Positions 1 to 5,473 of a stretch of 8,166 nt of DNA are shown piece after piece. The stretch is from positions 1-8,166 of the forward strand of contig JAQGNM010000155.1 in the NCBI GenBank assembly GCA_028291845.1, read 5' to 3'. This DNA comes from Massilia sp. (GTDB lineage Bacteria; Pseudomonadota; Gammaproteobacteria; Burkholderiales; Burkholderiaceae_D). The position numbers were made by a program, and so were the translations under genes. The notes below the pieces were generated by a model. That model did no database searches. It was not told the origin of the DNA and saw nothing but the letters and a program-made list of their open reading frames with translations. Position 1 is the stretch's first letter; each line of letters begins with the position of its first letter.

Positions 1-281
1 ACGCGCTCGGCAAAATCGAAGGCCTCGAACATTTCCATCGTGCGGCAAGCGATGCCGTCGGCCTGTCCTTTTTCCAGGGGCCCTGCTTTCTGCTCGACGA
101 TCGCCGTGTGAATCTCCGGAAACGCGGCCAGCTGCGCCGCCAGCGTCAGGCCGGCCGGACCGCACCCAACGATGAGTACATCGACCTGTGCCGGCACGCC
201 ATCCGTGTGCGGCCGGGCGAGGGGGGAAGCGGGGTGACGCTGCGGGTCACCGGGCCGAAATCCATCGAGATGGAATTGCAT
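1..281 (-). CDS. mobA: 3-hydroxybenzoate 4-monooxygenase-like FAD monooxygenase, N-terminal part (runs off left edge)
   Basis: This is the first 93 codons of a leftward flavoprotein hydroxylase. The protein begins MQFHLDGFRPGDP and has the FAD-binding Rossmann motif GCGPAG at residues 39-44 (VDVLIVGCGPAGLTLAAQL). A conserved acidic residue, Glu63 in IVEQK, is placed to bind the FAD ribose. The stretch GQADGIACRTMEMFEAF (residues 72-88) is typical of the phenol 2-monooxygenase/MobA family. From memory, it closely matches Comamonas testosteroni MobA, which uses NADPH and O2 to convert 3-hydroxybenzoate to protocatechuate in the cytoplasm. An AGGAGA ribosome site (288-293) lies 6 nt before the ATG. 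The gene is divergent from a LysR regulator, as expected for a substrate-inducible catabolic gene. The substrate is inferred from family resemblance; another phenolic acid is possible because the substrate and C-terminal domains are outside the window. Confidence 0.85.
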   Translation of the reverse strand, partial: MQFHLDGFRPGDPQRHPASPLARPHTDGVPAQVDVLIVGCGPAGLTLAAQLAAFPEIHTAIVEQKAGPLEKGQADGIACRTMEMFEAFDFAER

Positions 282-322
282 GTCTGGTCTCCTGAAAGTT
301 GCTGTTTGATGTTGCAGGTAGC

Positions 323-351
323 ACTATGATGGAAAAGCAGTATGTTGAAAA
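323..351 (-). promoter_or_regulatory. Candidate sigma70 promoter for the mobA-like gene
   Basis: On the minus strand TTTTCA (346-351) and CATAGT (323-328) are separated by 17 nt. Each matches the sigma70 consensus at 4 of 6 positions. Transcription would start near 315 and leave a leader of about 35 nt containing the AGGAGA ribosome site. The match is weak, as is usual for activator-dependent promoters controlled by a LysR protein. Confidence 0.3.
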
Positions 352-383
352 CCGATGGTCTGCTATTGTTATAATCGGGATTA
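345..383 (+). promoter_or_regulatory. Candidate lysR promoter with overlapping TAAT-N4-ATTA dyad
   Basis: A perfect TATAAT (370-375) stands 19 nt after TTGAAA (345-350); the spacer is longer than ideal. The -10 overlaps a perfect short dyad, TAAT CGGG ATTA (372-383), inside an AT-rich patch that contrasts with the GC-rich surroundings. Start-point-overlapping AT-rich dyads are typical LysR autoregulation sites. The site lies between the divergent mobA-like gene and the regulator, so it could serve both. No Shine-Dalgarno sequence is evident before the ATG at 401. Confidence 0.4.
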
Positions 384-400
384 CAAATACTGGTACGCCG

Positions 401-1327
401 ATGAAGAGATTCGACCTGGAACTGTTGCTGGTGTTCGACGAGATCTTCAAAACGGCGAGCGTGACCCGCGCTGCCCACAACCTTGGTTTGCCGCAGTCAA
501 GCGTCAGCCTCGCCTTGGGCAAGCTGCGCGGCCATTTCAATGACCAGCTGTTCAGCCGTACCGCCAAGGGCATGGTGCCGACACCACGTGCACAGAATGC
601 GATCGGCGACGTGCGCCGCGCGATCCTGGCCCTGCAACATGCGCTGGCCGCCCAGCCGGCGTTCGATCCCGTCGCCAGCAGGCGCCTGTTCCGTATCTGC
701 ATGACCGATATCAGCGAGATCGTGCTCCTGCCGCGCATCATCAACCACTTGCAAGGTATTGCCCCTGGTACTCATCTCGAAATATCGCGGATTTCGCCCG
801 ACACGCCGGCCGAACTTGCGGACGGCACGGTAGACCTGGCCGTTGGCTTCATGCCGCACCTGGAGGCCGGCTTCTACCAGCAAAAGCTGTTCGACCAGCA
901 CTTCGTCTGCCTGGTCGCGAAGCACCACCCGCGCGTCGGCCCCGCGCTGACGGTCGAACACCTGCGGCAGGAGGGACATGTGCGCGTACGGACCTCGGGC
1001 ACCGGCCATGCGATCGTCGACAAGATCCTGGCGCGCGAGGAAATCGAGCGCACCATGGTGCTGAACCTGCCCAGCTTCCTGGGCGTTGCCTCCATCGTGG
1101 CGCAGACCGAGCTACTGGCCATCGTCCCCGAGCGCTACGCAAGCGCGATGGCCGGCAGCGAAGCAGTCCGCTTTCTGCCGATCCCGGTCGATCTGCCCGC
1201 TTACCAGGTCAAACAGCACTGGCACGAACGCTATCATGCCGACGTCTCGAACCGCTGGCTGCGCCAGATGGTGGCAGCGCTGTTTGCCGATGGCGAGGCC
1301 GCCGGTCGCCAGGCAAGCACTGATTAA
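401..1327 (+). CDS. LysR-type transcriptional regulator (NahR/DntR/LinR-like)
   Basis: A 308-residue protein of normal LysR length. The N-terminal winged helix-turn-helix spans about residues 6-65 (RFDLELLLVFDEIFKTASVT, then AAHNLGLPQSSVSLALGKLR), followed by a linker helix and a type 2 periplasmic-fold effector domain from about residue 90. The motifs DGTVDLAVGF and VKQHWHERYHAD resemble the DntR/NahR/LinR subgroup, which senses aromatic acids or nitro- and chloro-aromatics. I chose the ATG at 401 because the family homology starts there; a longer frame reaching back to 299 would add 34 residues unlike LysR proteins. It probably activates the divergent mobA-like gene in response to a hydroxybenzoate, an inference from position. 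The last codons and the TAA lie inside a repeat element that begins at 1311, so the natural C-terminus may have been replaced. Confidence 0.9.
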   Translation: MKRFDLELLLVFDEIFKTASVTRAAHNLGLPQSSVSLALGKLRGHFNDQLFSRTAKGMVPTPRAQNAIGDVRRAILALQHALAAQPAFDPVASRRLFRICMTDISEIVLLPRIINHLQGIAPGTHLEISRISPDTPAELADGTVDLAVGFMPHLEAGFYQQKLFDQHFVCLVAKHHPRVGPALTVEHLRQEGHVRVRTSGTGHAIVDKILAREEIERTMVLNLPSFLGVASIVAQTELLAIVPERYASAMAGSEAVRFLPIPVDLPAYQVKQHWHERYHADVSNRWLRQMVAALFADGEAAGRQASTD

Positions 1328-1402
1328 TTCATGACGGCGGACCCGGCACGTAAACCCGTTGCGCGACCGATTTCATCCGCCAGAATAAATCAGTACTTCC
1401 CT
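1311..1402. repeat. MITE-like palindromic element, short copy (92 bp)
   Basis: The right end reads GAATAAATCAGTACTTCCCT and the left end AGGCAAGCACTGATTAATTC. They are the inverted termini of the element at 1403-1578, with two mismatches on the left. Inside the ends are GACGGCGGA and, inverted, TCCGCCA. It is collinear with the next copy except that it lacks an 84-bp internal block. The left end overlaps the last five codons and the stop of the LysR gene. There is no coding capacity. Confidence 0.75.
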
Positions 1403-1578
1403 AGGGAAGCACTGATTTATTCATGACGGCGGACTCGGCACACGAAAAAAGCGCCCAGCTGCGTTGCAAATCCTCGCCATGCCCCGGCATGACTGCGGTG
1501 TTGCGCCTTGCCGGGCTGTTCTTTCGTAAACCTGTTGCGTGACCGATTCCATCCGCCAGAATAAATCAGTACTTCCCT
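1403..1578. repeat. MITE-like palindromic element, long copy (176 bp), abutting the short copy
   Basis: The 20-bp terminal inverted repeats are AGGGAAGYACTGATTTATTC, with one mismatch between ends (C left, T right). The body matches 1311-1402 but has an extra 84 bp (1442-1525) with its own ACGAAA...TTTCGT ends and an inner hairpin, CATGCC-CC-GGCATG (1478-1491). The element starts exactly where the preceding copy ends, giving a perfect 14-bp junction palindrome CTTCCCTAGGGAAG (1396-1409). The right end is 4 bp from the original stop of the facing transporter gene. It could fold as a bidirectional transcript-ending structure between convergent genes. The parent insertion-sequence family is not identified. 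Confidence 0.75.
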
Positions 1579-1582
1579 GGCG

Positions 1583-2761
1583 CTATTTGGTGCCGGGGTC
1601 CTTCTGGTTCGGGAACTGGTCGAATTCAATGTTGAGCAGCTCCCCGCCGACTTTCTCGACCCGGCGCACGTATTCTGTCTGCACCACATCTCGCGTGGCG
1701 GCATCGAGCGTGATCGGCCCGCGCGGGCTGTTGATCTTCATGCCCTTCAACACCGCCATGGCCTAGTCGCCGTCGATATTGCCCTTGAGCTGACGCGCCA
1801 CCTCGTAGATCGCCGCCATGCCATCGTAACCGCCGACGGCCATGAAATTGGGACGGCCCGCGCCCGGGTTGGCGCTCGCAAAACTCTTGAGGAAGGCAGC
1901 GTTTTCGGGCGACTTGTGGGCCATCGAGTAATGGAAAGTGGTAATCACGCCCAGCGTCGCGTCGCCCATCGCCGGCAGCATATGGTCGTCCGTCAGGTCA
2001 CCGGTGCCGATCACCTTGATGCCTGCTTCGGCCAATCCGCGCTCGCGATAGCCCTTCATAAAGGCAATCGTATGCTCGCCCGGCGGAACGAACACGAATA
2101 CCGCGTCCGGCTTCGCGTCCTTGATGCGCTGGATGTAAGGCGCAAAGTCCGGATTTTTCAGCGGTACGCGAATTGTTTCGGGCACTTTGCCTCCACCAGC
2201 GACGAAGGTCTCCTTAAAAGCGTTTTCGGCATCGATACCCGGCGCGTAATCGGCGACCAAAGTGATTACCTTCCCGATCTTATTCTTCAGCGCCCAGATC
2301 GCCATCGGTGTAGAGCTTTGCGCCAGCGTCATCGAGACGCGTGCAATGTAGTTCGACTTGGCCGTAATGATGGAACTGGCTGCATTCATGATGATCATCG
2401 GCTTCTTTGCCTGTTCGGCCAGCGGCGCGACGGCGAGCGCCTCAGGCGTCAGACCGAAGCCTGCCAGGAAATCGACCTTATCGCGCGTTATCAGCTCTTG
2501 CGCTAGCCGCTTTGCGACTTCAGGCGCGGGTCCCGTCGTGTCGCGGATGAGGATCTCGACCTTCTTGCCCGCGACCGTGCTGCCATGTAGCGCCACATAA
2601 GCTTTGATACCGCCTTCCATCTGCTTGCCGTAGTCGGCAAACGGTCCGGAAAAGGGCGCGACCAGGCCGACCTTGATGGTGTTCTGGGCTTCGGCCTGCG
2701 CCAGCAATGGGACGCATAGTGCGGCCGCTGCAATGAATACTCTGTAGTTCAGTTTTTTCAT
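1583..2761 (-). pseudogene. Branched-chain amino acid-type ABC transporter substrate-binding protein, interrupted by an in-frame TAG
   Basis: The start is ATG at 2761, with GGAG (2770-2773) 8 nt upstream. A Sec signal peptide (MKK, hydrophobic core, cleavage near LLAQA/EAQ at residue 23) precedes a Leu/Ile/Val-binding type I periplasmic domain (IKVGLVAPFSGPFADYGKQM, residues 29-48). Translation stops after residue 332 at TAG (1763-1765). The same frame then continues for 59 family-like codons (AMAVLKGMKINSPRGPITLD, later TEYVRRVEKVGGEL and FDQFPNQKDPGTK) to a TAG at 1583-1585. Full length would be 392 residues, normal for the family. A single AAG-to-TAG change explains the break. The truncated protein would lack its last C-terminal segment and is probably inactive unless the stop is suppressed. 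No permease or ATPase gene is adjacent. Beside a hydroxybenzoate hydroxylase it may have bound an aromatic acid, which is inference. A sequencing error is the alternative. Confidence 0.88.
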
Positions 2762-2943
2762 GCTTTTGTCTCCGGTTATGCCGTTGTGTTTTTTTGTTCA
2801 ATGAATATTCGCTCGACCGCGCCTGGCAGCAGCGGATGCCTCAGTGCCCTGAGCCTGACAATGCATGCAACCGATTCACTGCCCGTTAGCGCTGCCATCG
2901 CAAGCAAAGCGCTGTCGACTTGGCGGCCGCAGCCAACGCTGTC

Positions 2944-2973
2944 ATCGAGAACAAAATGGTCTGTGTTCTCGAT
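2944..2973. promoter_or_regulatory. Perfect 10-bp inverted repeat with 10-bp spacer (operator candidate)
   Basis: ATCGAGAACA (2944-2953) and TGTTCTCGAT (2964-2973) are exact reverse complements, with 10 bp between them. The half-site centres are 20 bp, about two helical turns, apart, which suits a dimeric DNA-binding protein. The site lies about 185 bp upstream of the substrate-binding-protein start codon. No clear sigma70 promoter was recognised next to it. It could also be a remnant hairpin. Confidence 0.4.
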
Positions 2974-3086
2974 TAGGGAATATCAGCGCGAATCCAGGAA
3001 AGAGTGTAAGAACGAGTGCGGCTTCGATATGGCAGGCATGATTGGCCACAGTTTGCCCATATTCGGGAACTCTGGATACTCGGTAG

Positions 3087-3109
3087 AAGCTGATTTATAC
3101 AATCAGCTT
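3087..3109. repeat. AT-rich perfect hairpin (9-bp stem, 5-nt loop)
   Basis: AAGCTGATT (3087-3095), loop TATAC, AATCAGCTT (3101-3109). The plus strand continues TATGAATAATAG, so there is no proper T-tract for an intrinsic terminator. GAAGCTGATTTAT loosely resembles the terminal repeat of the elements at 1311-1578 (GAAGCACTGATTTAT), so it may be a decayed relative or an operator. Confidence 0.4.
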
Positions 3110-3256
3110 TATGAATAATAGGCGATCGAATTGAGTTCGGCCGTCATGGCGCGAGCGCGCCTGCGGCCGAGATGGCGACCGAGCAATGCGCGTCGCTCGG
3201 GAATTCACGGCAATCGATGTATTTGCGCGTCCTGCTCGACTCCTTTGCTGGAACGG

Positions 3257-3275
3257 GGCGGGCAGCGTGCCCGCC
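3257..3275. repeat. GC-rich stem-loop downstream of the oxidase gene
   Basis: GGCGGGCA (3257-3264) and TGCCCGCC (3268-3275) form a perfect 8-bp stem with the 3-nt loop GCG. It lies about 75 bp beyond the oxidase stop codon. There is no T-run on the oxidase strand, so it is at most a pause, RNA-stability or REP-like structure. Confidence 0.4.
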
Positions 3276-3312
3276 GCTTTCAGTATCGGCAGGCGGCGTC
3301 GTTCGCGCTGCC

Positions 3313-3347
3313 AAAAAAGCGCCGCCCGCCCGGTGCACCGGCAGCCC
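3313..3347 (-). terminator. Possible intrinsic terminator of the FAD-linked oxidase gene
   Basis: Read leftwards from just after the TGA (3350-3352), the transcript contains GCTGCC, then the 12-bp palindrome CCGGTGCACCGG (3330-3341), then GGCGGC and GC followed by six T (3313-3318). GCTGCC and GGCGGC can pair with one G-U. The distance to the stop and the T-run are right for a terminator, but the stem is irregular. Confidence 0.4.
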
Positions 3348-3349
3348 CG

Positions 3350-4765
3350 TCAGCCAATGGTGCCCGCCGGCGTCGTAGCCGGCGCCGGGCGGATGTTCTG
3401 GTTGGCGCGGAAGAGGTTATCGGGATCGTACTCCATCTTGATCTGCGCCAGGCGCTGGTAGTTTGCGCCGTAGGCGTCGGCAGTGCGCTCGCCTTCGTCT
3501 TCGGGCATGAAATTGACGTAGACGCCCCCGCTGGCATACGGCGCCGCGTCCCTGAAGAAATCGCGGGCCCAGGCAATGCAGCGCGCGTCGTCGGCCGGAT
3601 CGTCCCAGCGCGTGTGCACATTCATCACATACAAGGCGTCGCGGTGGGGATAGGCCGTGTCTTGCGGCGCCGGCACCCCCGCTTGCCCGCCCAGCAATCC
3701 GAGGAATATCTCGCACTGCGGCGTGGGCAGGTTGCCGGCATAGCGCATGACGACGTCGATGGCCTGGTCGCTCAGCTGTGTGAAATTATGCGACTTCCAG
3801 TAGTTGCGCGCGCCCGGCGTCAGCATGGGATCGAAGATCTGCTGCCAGGCCGCGTAAGGCATGGGCCCGACGTGCATGCCCAGCGGTTCGCCCAGCTTGC
3901 TGATGCGCTCGATTGCCGAATTCACCGCAGCTGCGGGGAGAGGCGAGAAAACCGGCAGCACCAGCACGTCCTGCCCATGCACCTGCGGGTCCAGGAACGG
4001 CAGCGGCGGCGCCTTGCGCAAGACGGCCCACACCGACAGGTCGTCTGCCATGGCGTTGACGGCGTCGCGGTATTGCATCAAGACCGTCCTGGCCTGGGCG
4101 GATGGGAACACGATCAGCCCGGCCGTAATCTCCGGCCCCACCGGGTGCAGCTGGAATTCGAAGCGCGTGACTACGCCAAAGTTGCCGCCGCCTCCACGGA
4201 TGGCCCAGAACAGGTCGGGGTGATAGTTCGCACTCACATGCAGGCGCTGTGCGTCGGCCGTAACCATCTCGGCCGACAGCAGATTGTCGGCCGCCAGGCC
4301 AAGCGTGCGGCTGAGCCAGCCGAAGCCCCCGCCCAGCGTCAGCCCTGCCACGCCGGTTGTGGAGTTGATGCCCAGGGGCGTCGCCAGCCCATAGGACTGG
4401 GCTTCGTGGTCGAAGTCGCGCAAGGTCGCCCCGCCTTCCACCCGGGCGCGGCGCTGTTCCGGATCGACCTGGACCGACTTCATGCTGGATAAATCGATCA
4501 CCAGGCCGCCGTCGCACAGGGCGCTGCCGGCGATGTTGTGGCCGCCGCCGCGCACCGCAAGGGGCAGAGCATGCTCGCGCGCGTAGGCCACCGAAGCGCG
4601 CACGTCCGCGGTGCCGGCGCAGCGCACGATGACGGCGGGACGCCGGTCGATCATGGCGTTCCAGACGGTGCGGGCCTGGTCATAGCCTGCATCGCCGGGT
4701 TGCAGAATTTCCCCTCTTATTCGCCCCCTCAGTTCATTGAACTGCCCATTCGTCGGTGTACCCAT
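3350..4765 (-). CDS. FAD-binding oxidoreductase, berberine bridge enzyme-like
   Basis: A 471-residue oxidase of the PCMH/VAO superfamily. The FAD-binding domain (about residues 40-210) contains RGGGHN (72-77); His76 is the expected 8-alpha-histidyl FAD attachment site. GVAGLTLGGGFGWLSR (138-153) and RGGGGNFGVVT (190-200) are also typical. The substrate domain follows, and the C-terminus is a classic BBE module: YVNF (416-419), then YGANYQRLAQIKMEYDPDNL and FRANQNIRP. Bicovalent enzymes have a Cys in the G-x-C-x-T-V-G motif; here Asn134 stands there (GINSTTG), so FAD should be held by His only. Such enzymes oxidise sugars, alcohols or alkaloid-like compounds using O2; the substrate cannot be named. 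There is no twin-arginine or Sec signal, so it is probably cytoplasmic. The start has GGGAG (4773-4777) 7 nt upstream and appears monocistronic. Confidence 0.9.
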   Translation of the reverse strand: MGTPTNGQFNELRGRIRGEILQPGDAGYDQARTVWNAMIDRRPAVIVRCAGTADVRASVAYAREHALPLAVRGGGHNIAGSALCDGGLVIDLSSMKSVQVDPEQRRARVEGGATLRDFDHEAQSYGLATPLGINSTTGVAGLTLGGGFGWLSRTLGLAADNLLSAEMVTADAQRLHVSANYHPDLFWAIRGGGGNFGVVTRFEFQLHPVGPEITAGLIVFPSAQARTVLMQYRDAVNAMADDLSVWAVLRKAPPLPFLDPQVHGQDVLVLPVFSPLPAAAVNSAIERISKLGEPLGMHVGPMPYAAWQQIFDPMLTPGARNYWKSHNFTQLSDQAIDVVMRYAGNLPTPQCEIFLGLLGGQAGVPAPQDTAYPHRDALYVMNVHTRWDDPADDARCIAWARDFFRDAAPYASGGVYVNFMPEDEGERTADAYGANYQRLAQIKMEYDPDNLFRANQNIRPAPATTPAGTIG

Positions 4766-4803
4766 CGCGCATCTCCCAGATGGTCGGTTCGAAGCCTGAC
4801 TTC

Positions 4804-4833
4804 ATGATAGGAAGGCGACCGGCGCTGACGCAA
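4804..4833 (-). promoter_or_regulatory. Candidate sigma70 promoter of the FAD-linked oxidase gene
   Basis: On the minus strand TTGCGT (4828-4833), an 18-nt spacer and TATCAT (4804-4809) precede the gene. The -10 matches the consensus at 5 of 6 positions and the -35 at 3 of 6. The predicted start near 4797 gives a leader of about 32 nt carrying GGGAG. Confidence 0.4.
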
Positions 4834-4930
4834 GCAGAGGCGTTAGATAAAGGGTAGGGGACCAGCGCAAGATGGGCGTCGACGCTGGAACGGAAACGAA
4901 CCAGGCACCAGTACACCATGTCCAGAAACG

Positions 4931-4960
4931 ACAACGCCCACTTGCATGAGTGGGCGTTGT
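4931..4960 (-). terminator. Duplicated tRNA-Phe terminator hairpin
   Basis: ACAACGCCCACT (4931-4942) and AGTGGGCGTTGT (4949-4960) form a perfect 12-bp stem around TGCATG. On the minus strand it follows the tRNA fragment and continues into CGTTTCTGG. It is the same hairpin as at 7689-7716 and could still stop leftward transcription from the amidase region before the oxidase gene. Confidence 0.65.
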
Positions 4961-4978
4961 GCGTTGAAACTGCATTCT

Positions 4979-5023
4979 TGGTGGCCCGGGGCGGAATCGA
5001 ACCACCGACACAAGGATTTTCAA
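4979..5023 (-). pseudogene. tRNA-Phe 3' fragment (nucleotides 32-76)
   Basis: These 45 nt are identical to the 3' part of the intact tRNA-Phe gene at 7732-7776: anticodon loop TTGAAAA, 3' anticodon strand, variable loop, T-arm (GGTGG TTCGATT CCGCC), acceptor 3' strand, discriminator A and encoded CCA. Identity stops at the 5' edge of the anticodon loop; beyond 5023 the sequence is unrelated. It lacks the D-arm and the 5' acceptor strand, so it cannot be a functional tRNA. Confidence 0.88.
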
Positions 5024-5113
5024 GACGAACGTCGCAGACGCAGAATTTTGGAATCGGGCTCTTCTTCAAAATATTTCTTAGTTGACCGCATAACTCAGTC
5101 GCCAGCCAATTTC

Positions 5114-5374
5114 GGTTCTGTCGCGTTAGCAAACATTGGATTGCCGATGAGGTAGACTGCGGCGCCCACCGCACGACGGACCGACATGCTTAAGTTAAAA
5201 GGGATGCGATTGCCAATGCTTAACTTTAAATCGTTCCGCTGCGCCCGCTCTGTGCTCGCGGCCATCGAGCTCATGCACATGATTCGCAAGGGCCAGTTCG
5301 CAATCGACGGGGCGAATGCGATGTCGTTCGCCGACCAATTTTATGCGCTGGCAGGACAAGTCCGTCCAGCCTGA
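5114..5374 (+). mobile_element. Internally deleted IS6-family insertion sequence remnant
   Basis: A candidate terminal sequence, GGTTCTGTCGCGTTAGCAAA (5114-5133), lies about 50 bp before the ATG of a miniature transposase frame (5186-5374); IS6-family ends typically begin GGNNCTGT. No inverted partner was found after the stop, so the right boundary is uncertain and that end is probably lost. It sits between the tRNA fragment and the amidase. Confidence 0.6.
5186..5374 (+). pseudogene. IS6-family transposase, first ~10 and last ~50 residues fused in frame
   Basis: The 62-residue frame begins MLKLKGMRLP, like the N-terminus of IS6-family transposases, then jumps to MLNFKSFRCARSVLAAIELM, HMIRKGQ and QFYALAGQVRPA. 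These match the C-terminus that normally follows the catalytic Glu in this family (usual form RTRPMLGFKSFRCAR). About 170 central residues, including the whole DDE catalytic triad, are missing, so the product cannot transpose. The junction lies near the Pro codon at 5213-5215. ATGCTTAA occurs at 5186-5193 and 5216-5223, flanking the retained N-terminal piece. The family is recalled from known sequences, not searched. Confidence 0.72.
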
Positions 5375-5424
5375 GGTGCGCAGTTCCTTTCGTGGGGCGA
5401 TGGAGGTCCGCGCTAATCAATAAA

Positions 5425-5441
5425 TGCTATGTAAAATAGCA
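5425..5441 (+). promoter_or_regulatory. Amidase upstream region: TAAAAT -10 candidate inside a 6-bp dyad
   Basis: TGCTAT-GTAAA-ATAGCA (5425-5441) is a perfect 6-bp inverted repeat about 35 bp before the amidase start. It contains TGTAAAAT (5430-5437), a plausible -10 with an upstream TG. No convincing -35 is seen 16-18 nt upstream. A -10 embedded in a dyad suggests a repressor-binding site, but the evidence is slight. Confidence 0.3.
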
Positions 5442-5473
5442 GCAACAAAAACAAGCACAACTGGAGACCACCT

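Larger units (their letters stand above)
2762..3349. other. 588-bp gap without a recognisable gene
   Basis: I see no family-like protein on either strand between the transporter gene and the oxidase gene. A 110-codon frame at 2786-3118 (+) has no ribosome site and unremarkable composition. The part up to about 3120 is less GC-rich than the genes and contains two notable inverted repeats (2944-2973 and 3087-3109). The right part is very GC-rich and holds stem-loops downstream of the oxidase stop codon. Both flanking genes run leftwards, so this stretch is the 5' flank of the transporter gene and the 3' flank of the oxidase gene. Confidence 0.6.
4921..5023. repeat. Direct repeat, left copy: tRNA-Phe 3' half plus terminator (attachment-site-like)
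   Basis: Two blocks are identical to the locus at 7678-7776: 4921-4959 (39 nt, the hairpin region) equals 7678-7716, and 4975-5023 (49 nt, tRNA 3' half) equals 7728-7776. Between them is a short divergent spacer of 15 versus 11 nt. Weaker similarity continues left of 4921 to about 4871, matching around 7630-7677. The repeats are in the same orientation and about 2.75 kb apart, enclosing the amidase and decayed mobile DNA. Confidence 0.85.

Noticed and set aside
299..400. N-terminal extension of the LysR regulator by 34 residues
   Set aside because: LysR family homology starts at the ATG at 401. The extension would cover the promoter and the dyad and has no ribosome site.
2786..3118. 110-codon open frame in the gap upstream of the transporter gene
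   Set aside because: There is no Shine-Dalgarno sequence, no recognisable family and mixed composition, and it overlaps the inverted repeats. I treat it as chance.
3131..4492. 453-codon open frame on the plus strand
   Set aside because: It is antisense to the well-supported FAD-linked oxidase and exists because of strong G/C third-position bias. The translation is Arg/Gln/His-rich with no domain, and the start has no ribosome site.
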